A stretch of 64,000 bases of DNA from Devosia aquimaris. Its GTDB lineage: Bacteria > Pseudomonadota > Alphaproteobacteria > Rhizobiales > Devosiaceae. The notes beneath the pieces are model-generated. The model saw only the letters and a list, made by a program, of their open reading frames with translations. It was not told the DNA's origin and ran no database searches. Where the stretch lies: assembly GCF_020169335.1 (NCBI RefSeq), contig NZ_JAIEZN010000001.1, positions 637,426-701,425 of the forward strand, written 5' to 3'. Of the stretch, positions 44,254 through 52,067 are shown piece by piece. The stretch's first letter is position 1; the number at the start of each line of letters is the position of its first letter. The position numbers were made by a program, and so were the translations under genes.

Positions 44254-45450
44254 TTAACTCATTCGAATGACATCACCGTGACGAATGCGGTGACCGGCGC
44301 CGAGACTGCCGTCGGAATAGACGATGGCACCCTTGGACAGGGTGGCGCGAACGTGACCGACACCAGAGTCATCGGCGATGATGAGGTCGGCGCGCAGGCC
44401 TTCGGCAATGCTGCCGCGATCCTCAAGGCCCAGGGCCCGCGCGGGATTGCTGGTGGTCAGGCGCGTGGCGCCGGGCAGGCCATCGGGGTCGGTCTTGCCC
44501 AGCACCAGCACTGCCGGCAGCATGGCCGAGGGATGGTAATCGGCCGCGAGCAGGTCGAGCACGCCATGGGCATGCGCCTCGCGCGCCGAAAGATTGCCGG
44601 AATAGGAGCTGCCGCGCAGCGCATTGGGGGCGCCCATGGCATTGAGCATCCCACGGGCCTGTGCGGCGCGGGCGGCCTCCAGCGTTACCGGGAATTCGCT
44701 GATATTGGCGCCGAGCGCCTGCATCTGCTCAACCTTTTCGACCGTGTCGTCGTCATGGCTGGCGACCGGCACGCCATGCAGGGCGCAGTATTGGGTGATG
44801 GCGCGCAGCGTGGCGGTGAGGTCGCCGGCCGTTTCGCGGCGGTCGGCAATGCGCTGGTTGAGATTGGCCATGGCCTGCTCAACCGAGATGCCCTTGGACT
44901 TGGCCATATTGGCGGCCTGCAACGTCAGGTCACGATACTGGCCCTGGCCGGGGGTGTGGTCGCAGAGGGAAATCAGGTCAACCGAGCCTTCCGCGATCAG
45001 TTCCTTGACCACCGACAGGGCGGCGGGAAAGGTCACTTCGAAGCGGGCATGCACGCGATGGTCGATCAAAAGGCTCGGTGCATGGGCGCGCACGGCGCGG
45101 ATCATTTCGCTGGTGAACTCGTAGCTGCGCATGTGGCCATAGGTCGAGCCGGGGCTGAACGAGACGGCGGCATAAGCGGTGGTGATGCCCGAATTGGCCA
45201 GCTTGCGATCAAGGTCGCGCAGGCCCAGCTCCATAGGCATGCGCACGCCGGGGCGCGGCTCAATCTCGCGCTCGATCATGTCGCCATGCATGTCGATCAT
45301 GCCCGGCATCAGCAGCAGCCCCGCGCCGATGATATCGGCCCCGTCCACCGGGTTCTGGCGGATCTCGGCGATCACGCCGTCTTCGATGCGCAGGGCGCCA
45401 TGCTCGATGATGGCGTCATTGAGTACAATGCGGAAATCAGAGAGCCACAT
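44254..45450 (-). CDS. phnM: PhnM, ribophosphonate triphosphate hydrolase (amidohydrolase fold)
   Basis: 398 residues from ATG 45450 (MWLSDFRIVLNDAIIEHGALRIEDG); the longer frame is antisense-like overlap with phnL. Metal-binding opening PGMIDMHGDMIEREIEPRPGV, then DHRVHARFEV, SLCDHTPGQGQYR and SHDDDT. In the known pathway PhnM removes pyrophosphate from the ribosyl-triphosphate phosphonate before the C-P lyase step. Overlaps phnL by 14 bp. Confidence 0.94.
   Translation of the reverse strand: MWLSDFRIVLNDAIIEHGALRIEDGVIAEIRQNPVDGADIIGAGLLLMPGMIDMHGDMIEREIEPRPGVRMPMELGLRDLDRKLANSGITTAYAAVSFSPGSTYGHMRSYEFTSEMIRAVRAHAPSLLIDHRVHARFEVTFPAALSVVKELIAEGSVDLISLCDHTPGQGQYRDLTLQAANMAKSKGISVEQAMANLNQRIADRRETAGDLTATLRAITQYCALHGVPVASHDDDTVEKVEQMQALGANISEFPVTLEAARAAQARGMLNAMGAPNALRGSSYSGNLSAREAHAHGVLDLLAADYHPSAMLPAVLVLGKTDPDGLPGATRLTTSNPARALGLEDRGSIAEGLRADLIIADDSGVGHVRATLSKGAIVYSDGSLGAGHRIRHGDVIRMS
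44256..44273. promoter_or_regulatory. PhnF-operator-like palindrome before phnC
   Basis: AACTCATTCGAATGACAT repeats the left half-site AACTCATTCG of the palindrome before phnF exactly and contains a perfect 12-bp palindrome TCATTCGAATGA. It overlaps the last codons of phnM and lies about 70 bp before the phnC start, in the right place to control phnCDEE. Confidence 0.55.
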
Positions 45451-46177
45451 GGTCGATCCTCTCGCTGTCGTCGGCGATGACGCGGGTTGCAAGGTCGATC
45501 TCGCGATCGATGAGCTGGGCGACATCGCCCGGATGATGGAACACGCCGATGATGGCGACGCCGGATGACTTGAGGTCGGCGAGGCGGCGCACCAGGGCCG
45601 CGCGGGCGCCGGCATCCAGCGAAGCCGTGGGTTCGTCCAGCAACAGCAGGCGCTGTGGCAGGATGAGGGCGCGGGCCAGGTTGACCTTCTGCTGCTCGCC
45701 GCCCGAAAACGTGCTGGGGTAGGCGCGCCAGAGTTCAGGGCGCACGCCGAATTCGCCGAGCCAGTGACGGGCCTGCTCGAGCGCCGCGTCCGGGGCATGG
45801 CCGGCCAGACGCAGCGGCTCGGCAACAATGTCCTGCGCGGCAACACGCGGGCGGGCATTGAGGAACTGGGTGACAAAGCCAATCTCCTGCCGGCGCAGCA
45901 GCGCGATATCGACATCGGCGGCGCGGGCGAGATCGATCATGCCGAGTTGCGACCGATACCAGATATGGCCGTCGACAGGCAGGTAACTGCGCCACAGCGT
46001 GCGCAGCAGCGTGGATTTGCCGGCGCCGTTGCGGCCCTTGAGCAGCAGGAATTCCCCGGCATGAAGATCAAAGCTGATGCCCTCGAAGGCATGCAGCATG
46101 CTATCGAGATGATACATGCGGAAGGTCTTTGCCAGACCCTGGACACGCAGCAGCGGTTCGGTGGTTTGCATCATCAT
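45437..46177 (-). CDS. phnL: PhnL, ABC-type ATPase of the C-P lyase complex
   Basis: 246 residues. TFRMYHLDSMLHAFEGISFDLHAGEFLLLKGRNGAGKSTLLRTLWRSYLP is the PhnL-specific start with Walker A; signature FSGGEQQKVNLARAL; Walker B LLLDEPTASLD. Not a transporter ATPase; binds the C-P lyase core with PhnK. Confidence 0.94.
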   Translation of the reverse strand: MMMQTTEPLLRVQGLAKTFRMYHLDSMLHAFEGISFDLHAGEFLLLKGRNGAGKSTLLRTLWRSYLPVDGHIWYRSQLGMIDLARAADVDIALLRRQEIGFVTQFLNARPRVAAQDIVAEPLRLAGHAPDAALEQARHWLGEFGVRPELWRAYPSTFSGGEQQKVNLARALILPQRLLLLDEPTASLDAGARAALVRRLADLKSSGVAIIGVFHHPGDVAQLIDREIDLATRVIADDSERIDHVAL

Positions 46178-46179
46178 CC

Positions 46180-47001
46180 CTAGAGTTTGGCGTGCACGAG
46201 TTGCTGGGTATAGGGGTGCTGGGGATCCTGGAACACCTGGTCGGCCAGCCCCTGTTCCACCACCTCGCCATGGCGCATCACCAGCACGCGGTCGGCCATG
46301 GTGCGGATGACGCCCAGGTCGTGGCTGACCAGCACCATGGTGATGTGCCGGTCGCGCTGCAGGCGCTTGAGCGTATCGAGCACCAGGGCCTGCACGCTGA
46401 CATCGAGGCCGGTGGTCGGCTCATCGAGCAGCAGCAGCGCCGGTTCGAGGGCAATGGCCTTGGCCAGTTGCACGCGCTGCTGCATGCCGCCCGAGAGCTC
46501 GGCGGGCCGTGCATCCATGCGGGCCAGCGGAAACTCGGAAGCGTCGAGCGCGTCGCGCGCCTTGCTGCGCAGCACGTCGAAGCTGCGCTCGCCCGCGATC
46601 AGCAGCCGTTCGGCGACATTGCCGCTGGAGCTGTGGCGCATGAGCAGGCCGAGATGGGGGTTCTGGTAGACGATGCCGATATGGTGCGCGCACAGCATGC
46701 GGCGCTGGTAGCGGCCGAGGTCAAACAGATTGCAATCATCGCGATCCGGCAGGCGCAGGCGATAGTCGCCGCGATCGGGGGTATCCTCCAGGTTCATCAT
46801 CCGCAGCAGTGTCGACTTGCCCGAGCCGCTCTCGCCGACCACGCCCATGACCTCGCCGGGATAGACGGTGACGTCGACATTGCGCAGGGCGCGCACCGCG
46901 CCATAGCTGCGGCTGAGGCCGCGCATGGTCAACAGGGCCTCGGTCTGCATCAGCTGCGGCGGCAGTAGCGGCGCCGGTGACACGCTCATGTCAATGCTCA
47001 T
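46180..47001 (-). CDS. phnK: PhnK, ABC-type ATPase of the C-P lyase complex
   Basis: 273 residues. Walker [50 protein letters not shown], signature LSGGMQQRVQLAKA and Walker B LLLDEPTTGLDVSVQA. The QNP..GLLM..SSG.NVAERL stretch is typical of PhnK. ATG overlaps the phnJ stop by 4 bp. Confidence 0.94.
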   Translation of the reverse strand: MSIDMSVSPAPLLPPQLMQTEALLTMRGLSRSYGAVRALRNVDVTVYPGEVMGVVGESGSGKSTLLRMMNLEDTPDRGDYRLRLPDRDDCNLFDLGRYQRRMLCAHHIGIVYQNPHLGLLMRHSSSGNVAERLLIAGERSFDVLRSKARDALDASEFPLARMDARPAELSGGMQQRVQLAKAIALEPALLLLDEPTTGLDVSVQALVLDTLKRLQRDRHITMVLVSHDLGVIRTMADRVLVMRHGEVVEQGLADQVFQDPQHPYTQQLVHAKL

Positions 47002-47912
47002 GCCGAGAACTCCCCGCCGCGATACCAGGTCTGGCCGATGTCGACGGTCTCGCCCTCGGCACGGCGGATCGCCTTGATACCCAGATTGCTGTCGGAGACT
47101 TCAAAGCTCGAGCTGCCATCGTCCTGGGGAATTTCATTCATGAAATAGCCGGCAATGCCCGAGCGCCGGCACACCAACTGCTGGTGATCCTCGACGCGAT
47201 AGGGCCGGTCGGAGAAGACCAGCGGCTCCACCTTTGTGTAGGGCGGCACGGCATGAAGGCGCTTTTCGCGCCCGGCGGACAGGAAGGTCAGGTGTTTGGC
47301 CATGTTGAGCTTGGGCACATCCCAGCGCGGGATCGGCGATGGCGTCATCACATGGCGGCCATTGACCAGGCTGGGATAGGCCGCGCCCTGCATGATGCGA
47401 CCCTTGCGCACGAGCTGCTCATAAAGGGTGAGCCACAGACGGCCATAATCGGCATCGGCATGCATCTGCCGGGCGATGGACATATTGGGTTCGACGCCAC
47501 GCAGCGGCTCGGGATTGGGCACCTGCAGCACCAGGATCTGATCCTCGCGCAGGGTCTCTTCGGGGACACGGTGGCGCGACTGGATGATCGAGGCCCCAAG
47601 CGTGTCCCAGGTCTCGCTGGCGCCCGAGACCCGGCTGATGAAGCGGCGGATCGAGGCGGCATTGACGCCGTCATCGGCGCCCTGGTCGATGACCTTGACG
47701 GTCGAGGCCGGATTGACCAGGGTCAGCGTGACCTGCAATCCGCCGGTGCCCCAGCCGCGCGCCATCGGCACTTCGCGGCTGGCATAGGGCATCTGACAGC
47801 CCGGCACGGCGATGGCCTTGAGCATCTTGCGGCGCAGTTCGCGCTTGGCCGAGGCGTCGAGAAAGCCATAGCTGGTGGCCGCCCAGGGTTTGGTCAGGGA
47901 AGAAAGGCTCAT
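46998..47912 (-). CDS. phnJ: PhnJ homologue lacking most catalytic and cluster cysteines
   Basis: 304 residues, clearly PhnJ over its whole length: RGWGTGG, VIDQGADD, QSRHRVPEE, QVPNPEPLR, MTPSPIPRWDVPK, AGREKRLHAVPPYTKVE. Known PhnJ binds a [4Fe-4S] cluster with three cysteines (E. coli 241, 244, 266) and uses Cys272 as thiyl radical. Here the aligned residues are Cys248, Ser251, Val272 and Gly278, read from 47079-47171. The VSDSNLG stretch replaces CSDTDYC. Only two cysteines exist in the protein (39 and 248). The radical glycine is kept (Gly38 in VPGCQ) but the tyrosine after it is cysteine. The reading frame is intact and translationally coupled at both ends, so this is not a pseudogene by frame. 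It cannot act as the canonical radical-SAM C-P lyase. Confidence 0.9.
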   Translation of the reverse strand: MSLSSLTKPWAATSYGFLDASAKRELRRKMLKAIAVPGCQMPYASREVPMARGWGTGGLQVTLTLVNPASTVKVIDQGADDGVNAASIRRFISRVSGASETWDTLGASIIQSRHRVPEETLREDQILVLQVPNPEPLRGVEPNMSIARQMHADADYGRLWLTLYEQLVRKGRIMQGAAYPSLVNGRHVMTPSPIPRWDVPKLNMAKHLTFLSAGREKRLHAVPPYTKVEPLVFSDRPYRVEDHQQLVCRRSGIAGYFMNEIPQDDGSSSFEVSDSNLGIKAIRRAEGETVDIGQTWYRGGEFSA

Positions 47913-48985
47913 TCTGCGGGCTCCATCTGCTCGGCTTCGACGGGCGTCGCGGCGGCCTTGGCCTTGGCGTCGCGCATGGCGTCGAGCACGGATTGGAAGG
48001 TGACGTAGTGCGGCAGCTTGAAATGGATGCAGAAGCCCGAGGCTTCGACACTTTCGGTGTGGTAGAGGTAGAATTCCTCATGCACCGGTGAGCCCACCGG
48101 CGCCTCGGCAGAGTTGAGGTCGAGCGTGGCGGCGGCGATGACCTTGACCTCGTTCCAGCCAAAGCTGGCGGCAAAGCCCAGTTCGAGATAGCCGCCCTTT
48201 TCCTTCGATGTCACCTCGGCCTGGCAAACGCGCACCCGCCCGGCAGAGAACGGCGTGCCGCTGGGGTGGCGGACAACCACTTCGGCTTCGGCGAGGCGCA
48301 GTTCGTTGACGGTGGGATGGGCATTGCCATAGCCGCGCATGGCGGCGTAGCCCAGCGCCAGCACGCCACCGGTTTCGGCGCGGGCGAGGCTCTGCAGCCG
48401 GTGGGCCCGCGACGCCGGGAACAGCAATGGCTCGCGGGTCAGGTCGGGGATGTCATCGGGCGCGACATGGCTCTGCTTGGCCGGCGCCACCAGCCCCTGC
48501 TGACGTTGCCAATCGGCCAGTGAGGGCTGATGGGCAGGCGCAGGTTGGGCGGCAGGCTCGACGGCGGGTGGCGCAAAGGGCTTGCCCTCCAGCACATCGG
48601 TGGCCAGCACGCGGTGGGAATAGTCCAGCGTCGGCCCCAGGATCTGGCCGCCGGGAATGTCCTTGAACGCCGCCGAGATGCGCCGCTGGGTCAGCAGGTC
48701 CTCCTGCAGCAATGGCGCGGCGACGGCGAGGCGCGGCTGGGTGGTGCGCCAGGCGCGCAGCACAAGCACCGCCTCGGAGAGCTCGCCCCCGGTCTGGGCC
48801 AGCGCCAGGGCCGCCATGTCCTCGTCATAGAGCGACGCCTCGCCCATCACCCGATCGATCAGATAGGGCATGGACTGGCGGATCGCGGCGACGCGCGCCA
48901 TGTCGATGGTGCCCAACTCCTCCCGGAACAGCCGCTCGGCCTGTTCGATGGCCTTCTCGCCACCACGTGTCGCAACATAGGCCAT
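47909..48985 (-). CDS. phnI: PhnI, C-P lyase core subunit (purine ribonucleoside phosphonate transferase component)
   Basis: 358 residues from ATG 48985 (TGATG with phnH; GAGGTG upstream). AYVATRGGEKAIEQAERLF, RISAAFKDIPGGQILGPTLDYSHR, AAMRGYGNAHPTVNELR and ESVEASGFCIHFKLPHYVTFQ match PhnI; the two histidines of IHFKLPHY that bind a metal near PhnJ are kept. A proline/alanine-rich linker is inserted near residue 145. In the known pathway PhnI, with G, H and L, joins methylphosphonate to ATP ribose. Confidence 0.93.
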   Translation of the reverse strand: MAYVATRGGEKAIEQAERLFREELGTIDMARVAAIRQSMPYLIDRVMGEASLYDEDMAALALAQTGGELSEAVLVLRAWRTTQPRLAVAAPLLQEDLLTQRRISAAFKDIPGGQILGPTLDYSHRVLATDVLEGKPFAPPAVEPAAQPAPAHQPSLADWQRQQGLVAPAKQSHVAPDDIPDLTREPLLFPASRAHRLQSLARAETGGVLALGYAAMRGYGNAHPTVNELRLAEAEVVVRHPSGTPFSAGRVRVCQAEVTSKEKGGYLELGFAASFGWNEVKVIAAATLDLNSAEAPVGSPVHEEFYLYHTESVEASGFCIHFKLPHYVTFQSVLDAMRDAKAKAAATPVEAEQMEPAE

Positions 48986-49515
48986 CAAAGCACCTCGACG
49001 TGAGTGGAGCGGGGAATGCCGATCACCGCGCGCGCGTCGACCAGCAACAGATCAAAGCCCTCGGGATAGGCGCAGAGCGCAGCGCGCAGCGACCAGAAGG
49101 CTGGCGGAATGGCCAACGTGATGTCGCAGACTCCATCCACGCCGGGGCCACTGAGCCGCAGGCGTGTGCCGCTGCCATGGGCCGCCTGCAGCACCACCGT
49201 CGCACCATCGTCGGGATAGAGCGCAGTGCCACAGCGAACGGACACCAGCGCCTCGATGTCGAGGGTCTCATGGAACAGGTGATCGGCCATCTCGATGGTG
49301 CCGGGCGTTGCGCCGGTATTGGCAATGAACGGGGCGAGCGTGGCGCTGTCGCTGTGGACGACGCATTCGCGGTCGATCAGCGCTTCAACGACGGGAGCTA
49401 GGCCCGGCTCTCCCATGTCACGCACCTGGCCAGGCCGCGCCATGGCCCACATCAGCGCCTCGAACGTTTTGTTGCAACGGGCCTCGGCAGCATCGGGCAG
49501 GGATACGGTCAGCAT
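48985..49515 (-). CDS. phnH: PhnH, C-P lyase core subunit
   Basis: 176 residues. AEARCNKTFEALMWAMARPGQV, FHETLDIEALVSVRCGTALYPDDGATVVLQ, LSGPGVDG and the closing IPRSTHVEVL, which nearly repeats the C-terminus of known PhnH proteins. Overlaps phnG by one base. Confidence 0.93.
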   Translation of the reverse strand: MLTVSLPDAAEARCNKTFEALMWAMARPGQVRDMGEPGLAPVVEALIDRECVVHSDSATLAPFIANTGATPGTIEMADHLFHETLDIEALVSVRCGTALYPDDGATVVLQAAHGSGTRLRLSGPGVDGVCDITLAIPPAFWSLRAALCAYPEGFDLLLVDARAVIGIPRSTHVEVL

Positions 49516-49970
49516 CAGAACGTTTCCATTTCAACACGAGTGGCCTCGACCCGGCGCATGCGGGCATCGTCCAGCCGGGCAAGATGATCACGCTCGCTGG
49601 CCAAGAACTCGGAAATGGGAGCAGCCGCTGGGTCGATAGCCATCGCCAGGTCAACCACCGCCATGGCCATGGCGCGTTCGAGATCGCGCCCGGTGACCAT
49701 GCCGTAGCCGACGTGTCCGGACGGGTCCATGATATGGGCCTGGCTGACCAGCACTTCGCCCAGGTGGAAGTCGACATTCTCGACCGTGTCGCGCATGGGC
49801 ACCATGACCAGGCCCGTGCGGTTTTCGATCACGCTGATATCGCCCAAATTCTCCAGCAGCTGTTCGGCCAGGGCCTTCAGACCCTCCGGGCGCGCCCGGG
49901 CCAGCAGGTTCAGCGCCTCGGCATGGCCAGGCCGATCCTGCCCATTGCCGCCATTGGCTTCATTAAACAT
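49515..49970 (-). CDS. phnG: PhnG, C-P lyase core subunit
   Basis: 151 residues from ATG 49970, overlapping the phnF stop by 8 bp. LLARARPEGLKALAEQLLENLGDISVIENRTGLVMVPMRDTVENVDFHLGEVLVSQAHI...GYGMVTGRDLERAMAMAVVDLAM is the PhnG pattern. First structural gene of the operon. Confidence 0.93.
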   Translation of the reverse strand: MFNEANGGNGQDRPGHAEALNLLARARPEGLKALAEQLLENLGDISVIENRTGLVMVPMRDTVENVDFHLGEVLVSQAHIMDPSGHVGYGMVTGRDLERAMAMAVVDLAMAIDPAAAPISEFLASERDHLARLDDARMRRVEATRVEMETF

Positions 49971-50718
49971 CGTCGATCCTTTCGCTGGGCGTCCCGCGGA
50001 CATCGGCATTCTCAAAGGTGAACTGCACGCGATCACCGGCCCAGGCCGCCTCGGAGAAACCGATCGGCCGGCCGTCCAGGTCCACATCGATCTTCTGCAC
50101 GATCAGCACCGATTGGCCCGGCCGCATCATCAACAGGCTTGTCTCGTGCTCATTGGCGAGGCGGGTGAACACCGTCGTGCTGTGCCGGCGATAGTCGGCG
50201 ATGCCATAGGTCTTGTAGATCTGGGTGATCGATGGGTTGGTCTTGCGGCGCTCGGCGATATCGGGGAAGCGCGCCACATCGTGATAGGACCAGCCCAGGC
50301 TGATCGGCAGATCATTGGCAAAGCCGCGCCAGGAGCGCGCCGTGACCAAGGCGCCCGGCGCGATGCCCAGCGCGGCGGCGACGCGCGCGCTGGCCGGCAC
50401 CTGCGCCTCGGAAAGCGCCTGGCCCGAGCCGGTCAGGCCCTGGGCCATCAGGTTCTCGCGGAAGCGGGTGCGCGGACCCACGACATAGTTGATCAGCGGC
50501 GCGCGCTCGACAAAGGTGCCGCGCCCATGCTCGACCCGCAGCTTGCCTTCGGCGACCAGGGCCGCCAGCGCGCGGCGCAGCGAATGGCGGCGCGTGTTGT
50601 AGAGCAGGCAGAGGTCGGGCTCCGCCGGCAGGCGGGATTCAGGCGCCAGATGGCCTGCCGCGATCTCCGCGCTAATTCTGTCCCGGGTAGCTTCCCACGA
50701 TTGTCCACGACTGCGCAT
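49963..50718 (-). CDS. phnF: PhnF, GntR-family (HutC/UTRA) regulator of the phn operon
   Basis: 251 residues. N-terminal GntR winged helix (RDRISAEIAAGHLAPESRLPAEPDLCLLYNTRRHSLRRALAALVAEGKLRVEHGRGTFV) and C-terminal UTRA ligand domain. It is the first gene of the phn unit with a 22-bp near-perfect palindrome directly before it, so it probably represses itself and phn genes. Such regulators usually respond to phosphorus state or a phosphonate intermediate. Confidence 0.93.
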   Translation of the reverse strand: MRSRGQSWEATRDRISAEIAAGHLAPESRLPAEPDLCLLYNTRRHSLRRALAALVAEGKLRVEHGRGTFVERAPLINYVVGPRTRFRENLMAQGLTGSGQALSEAQVPASARVAAALGIAPGALVTARSWRGFANDLPISLGWSYHDVARFPDIAERRKTNPSITQIYKTYGIADYRRHSTTVFTRLANEHETSLLMMRPGQSVLIVQKIDVDLDGRPIGFSEAAWAGDRVQFTFENADVRGTPSERIDDV

Positions 50719-50730
50719 AAAGTCTTCGCC

Positions 50731-50748
50731 AACTCATTCGGATGAGTT
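50731..50748. promoter_or_regulatory. PhnF operator candidate before phnF
   Basis: AACTCATTCGGATGAGTT, extended by CC and GG on either side, is a palindrome with 20 of 22 bases symmetric, 13 bp before the phnF ATG. The same half-site is found before phnC. Confidence 0.7.
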
Positions 50749-50765
50749 GGGGTGTAGCGCGTGCA

Positions 50766-50783
50766 GGTGACATGCTGGTGACG
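50766..50783 (-). promoter_or_regulatory. Possible Pho box upstream of phnF
   Basis: Minus-strand CGTCACCAGCATGTCACC has two GTCAC units 11 bp apart, the spacing of PhoB sites (CTGTCAT repeats). The match is partial, and the site lies 48-65 bp before the phnF ATG. Confidence 0.3.
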
Positions 50784-51043
50784 AACCGGGCCGCTGCCAT
50801 TCCAGCAAGCCTCGAACCACTGTGGGCCGGGCTTCTTGGCCCCAGGCGGCCCGAGCCTAGCCGGCTAAAAGCGCGATGGCATGACAAGGGCCGGTTTTCG
50901 CCGATTGTCGCCGTCACCCTTCCGGCCGGGCAGCGCTTGTCCAAACATTGACAAGCGCCCCCAACGGTTGAGGCAGGCGATAGGGATCGCGCGCCGGCTT
51001 TGGCTGCCATATTACGCCGCGAGGCCCGGGGAGGGGCCCGGCT
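50784..51043. other. Intergenic, no gene seen
   Basis: Between the phn promoter region and the tail-to-head epimerase gene. A GGGCC-rich inverted repeat about 51023-51040 just after the epimerase stop may be a weak terminator for that minus-strand unit. Nothing else is visible. Confidence 0.4.
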
Positions 51044-52030
51044 TTACCGCATGCCCAGGGCCGACTGCTCTGCGCAGATGCGATCGACCAGCGCGTCGAA
51101 ATCGCCCTTGGGCGGGCGGTTGCTGGCGAGGCGCTGCTTGAGATGGGCAATCGGTTCGGCCAGGATCTCGTCCAGGCTCTCGGCGCAGCTGAAGTCGCCG
51201 ACGACGCCCTTCACCTTGGAATTGTCAAAGATCGCCGTCCAGGCCTTGTCGCCCACCAGCGGCCCGACCCAGTCCGGATTGTACCGGATCAGCGTATCGG
51301 TTGGCACATGCACGATCTTGGCTTCGACGCCGAGCAGGCGGGCGATGGCCTTCTGGATATCGTCCCAGATGTGGGCGCGATCATTGGTGATGTGGAAGGT
51401 CTCGTTGAGCGCGGCCGCTTTGCCAAAGAGCCGCACGAAGGGCACGGCGAAATCCACCGACCGCGTCAGGGTCCAGGGCGTATTGCCGTCGCCGGCAACG
51501 ATGGTGGCTTCGCCGTCGAGCATGCGGCGGGCCATGATGTCGCTGTCGCCCATCATGATGGGCAGGCCGGTGCGCACCGTGTGGCTGGGGCGGACGATTG
51601 TCCAGGCCAGCCCTTGGGTGGCGGTAAGCCGGTCTTCGCAAGCGATCTTGGCCTGGCTATAGGGCCAGTATGGATTGATCGCCGGCGTTGCTTCGGTGAT
51701 CACATAGTGCCGCGCCGGCTTCTGGTAGACCGAGGCCGAAGAGATGAAGATGTACTGCCCGCAATGGCCGGAAAAAATCTCGATGTCCCGCTCCACCTGG
51801 TCGGGCGTGAAGGCGATGAACTGGCAGACGACGTCATATTTGGCTTTGGCGAGCTCGGCATATTCCGGTCCGGCCAGTTCGCCCACGATCGAGGTGACCC
51901 CGGCCGGCAAGGCGTCCGGCCGCTTGCCGCGGTTGTAGACGCTCACCTTGTGCCCCTGGGCGACGGCATCGGCGACGCAGGGATAGGAAATCTGCCCGGT
52001 GCCGCCGATGAAAAGTACAGTCATAGCCAT
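51044..52030 (-). CDS. NAD-dependent epimerase/dehydratase-type SDR
   Basis: 328 residues (ATG 52030; ATG 52024 two codons later is equally possible). Extended SDR with N-terminal VLFIGGTGQIS and IFISSASVYQKP, and a YSQAK catalytic pair in PYSQAKIACE. It belongs to the atypical group acting on sugars or sugar lactones. Third gene of a minus-strand unit with a sugar isomerase-like protein and an alcohol dehydrogenase. Confidence 0.88.
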   Translation of the reverse strand: MAMTVLFIGGTGQISYPCVADAVAQGHKVSVYNRGKRPDALPAGVTSIVGELAGPEYAELAKAKYDVVCQFIAFTPDQVERDIEIFSGHCGQYIFISSASVYQKPARHYVITEATPAINPYWPYSQAKIACEDRLTATQGLAWTIVRPSHTVRTGLPIMMGDSDIMARRMLDGEATIVAGDGNTPWTLTRSVDFAVPFVRLFGKAAALNETFHITNDRAHIWDDIQKAIARLLGVEAKIVHVPTDTLIRYNPDWVGPLVGDKAWTAIFDNSKVKGVVGDFSCAESLDEILAEPIAHLKQRLASNRPPKGDFDALVDRICAEQSALGMR

Positions 52031-52067
52031 TGGATAATCCTCAACTTACAAAAGGGGTTGGGCGGCG

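Noticed and set aside
46998..47912. phnJ as a pseudogene
   Set aside because: Full-length frame, ATGA overlaps at both ends and conserved motifs elsewhere in the protein argue for a maintained gene; only selection analysis could exclude early decay.
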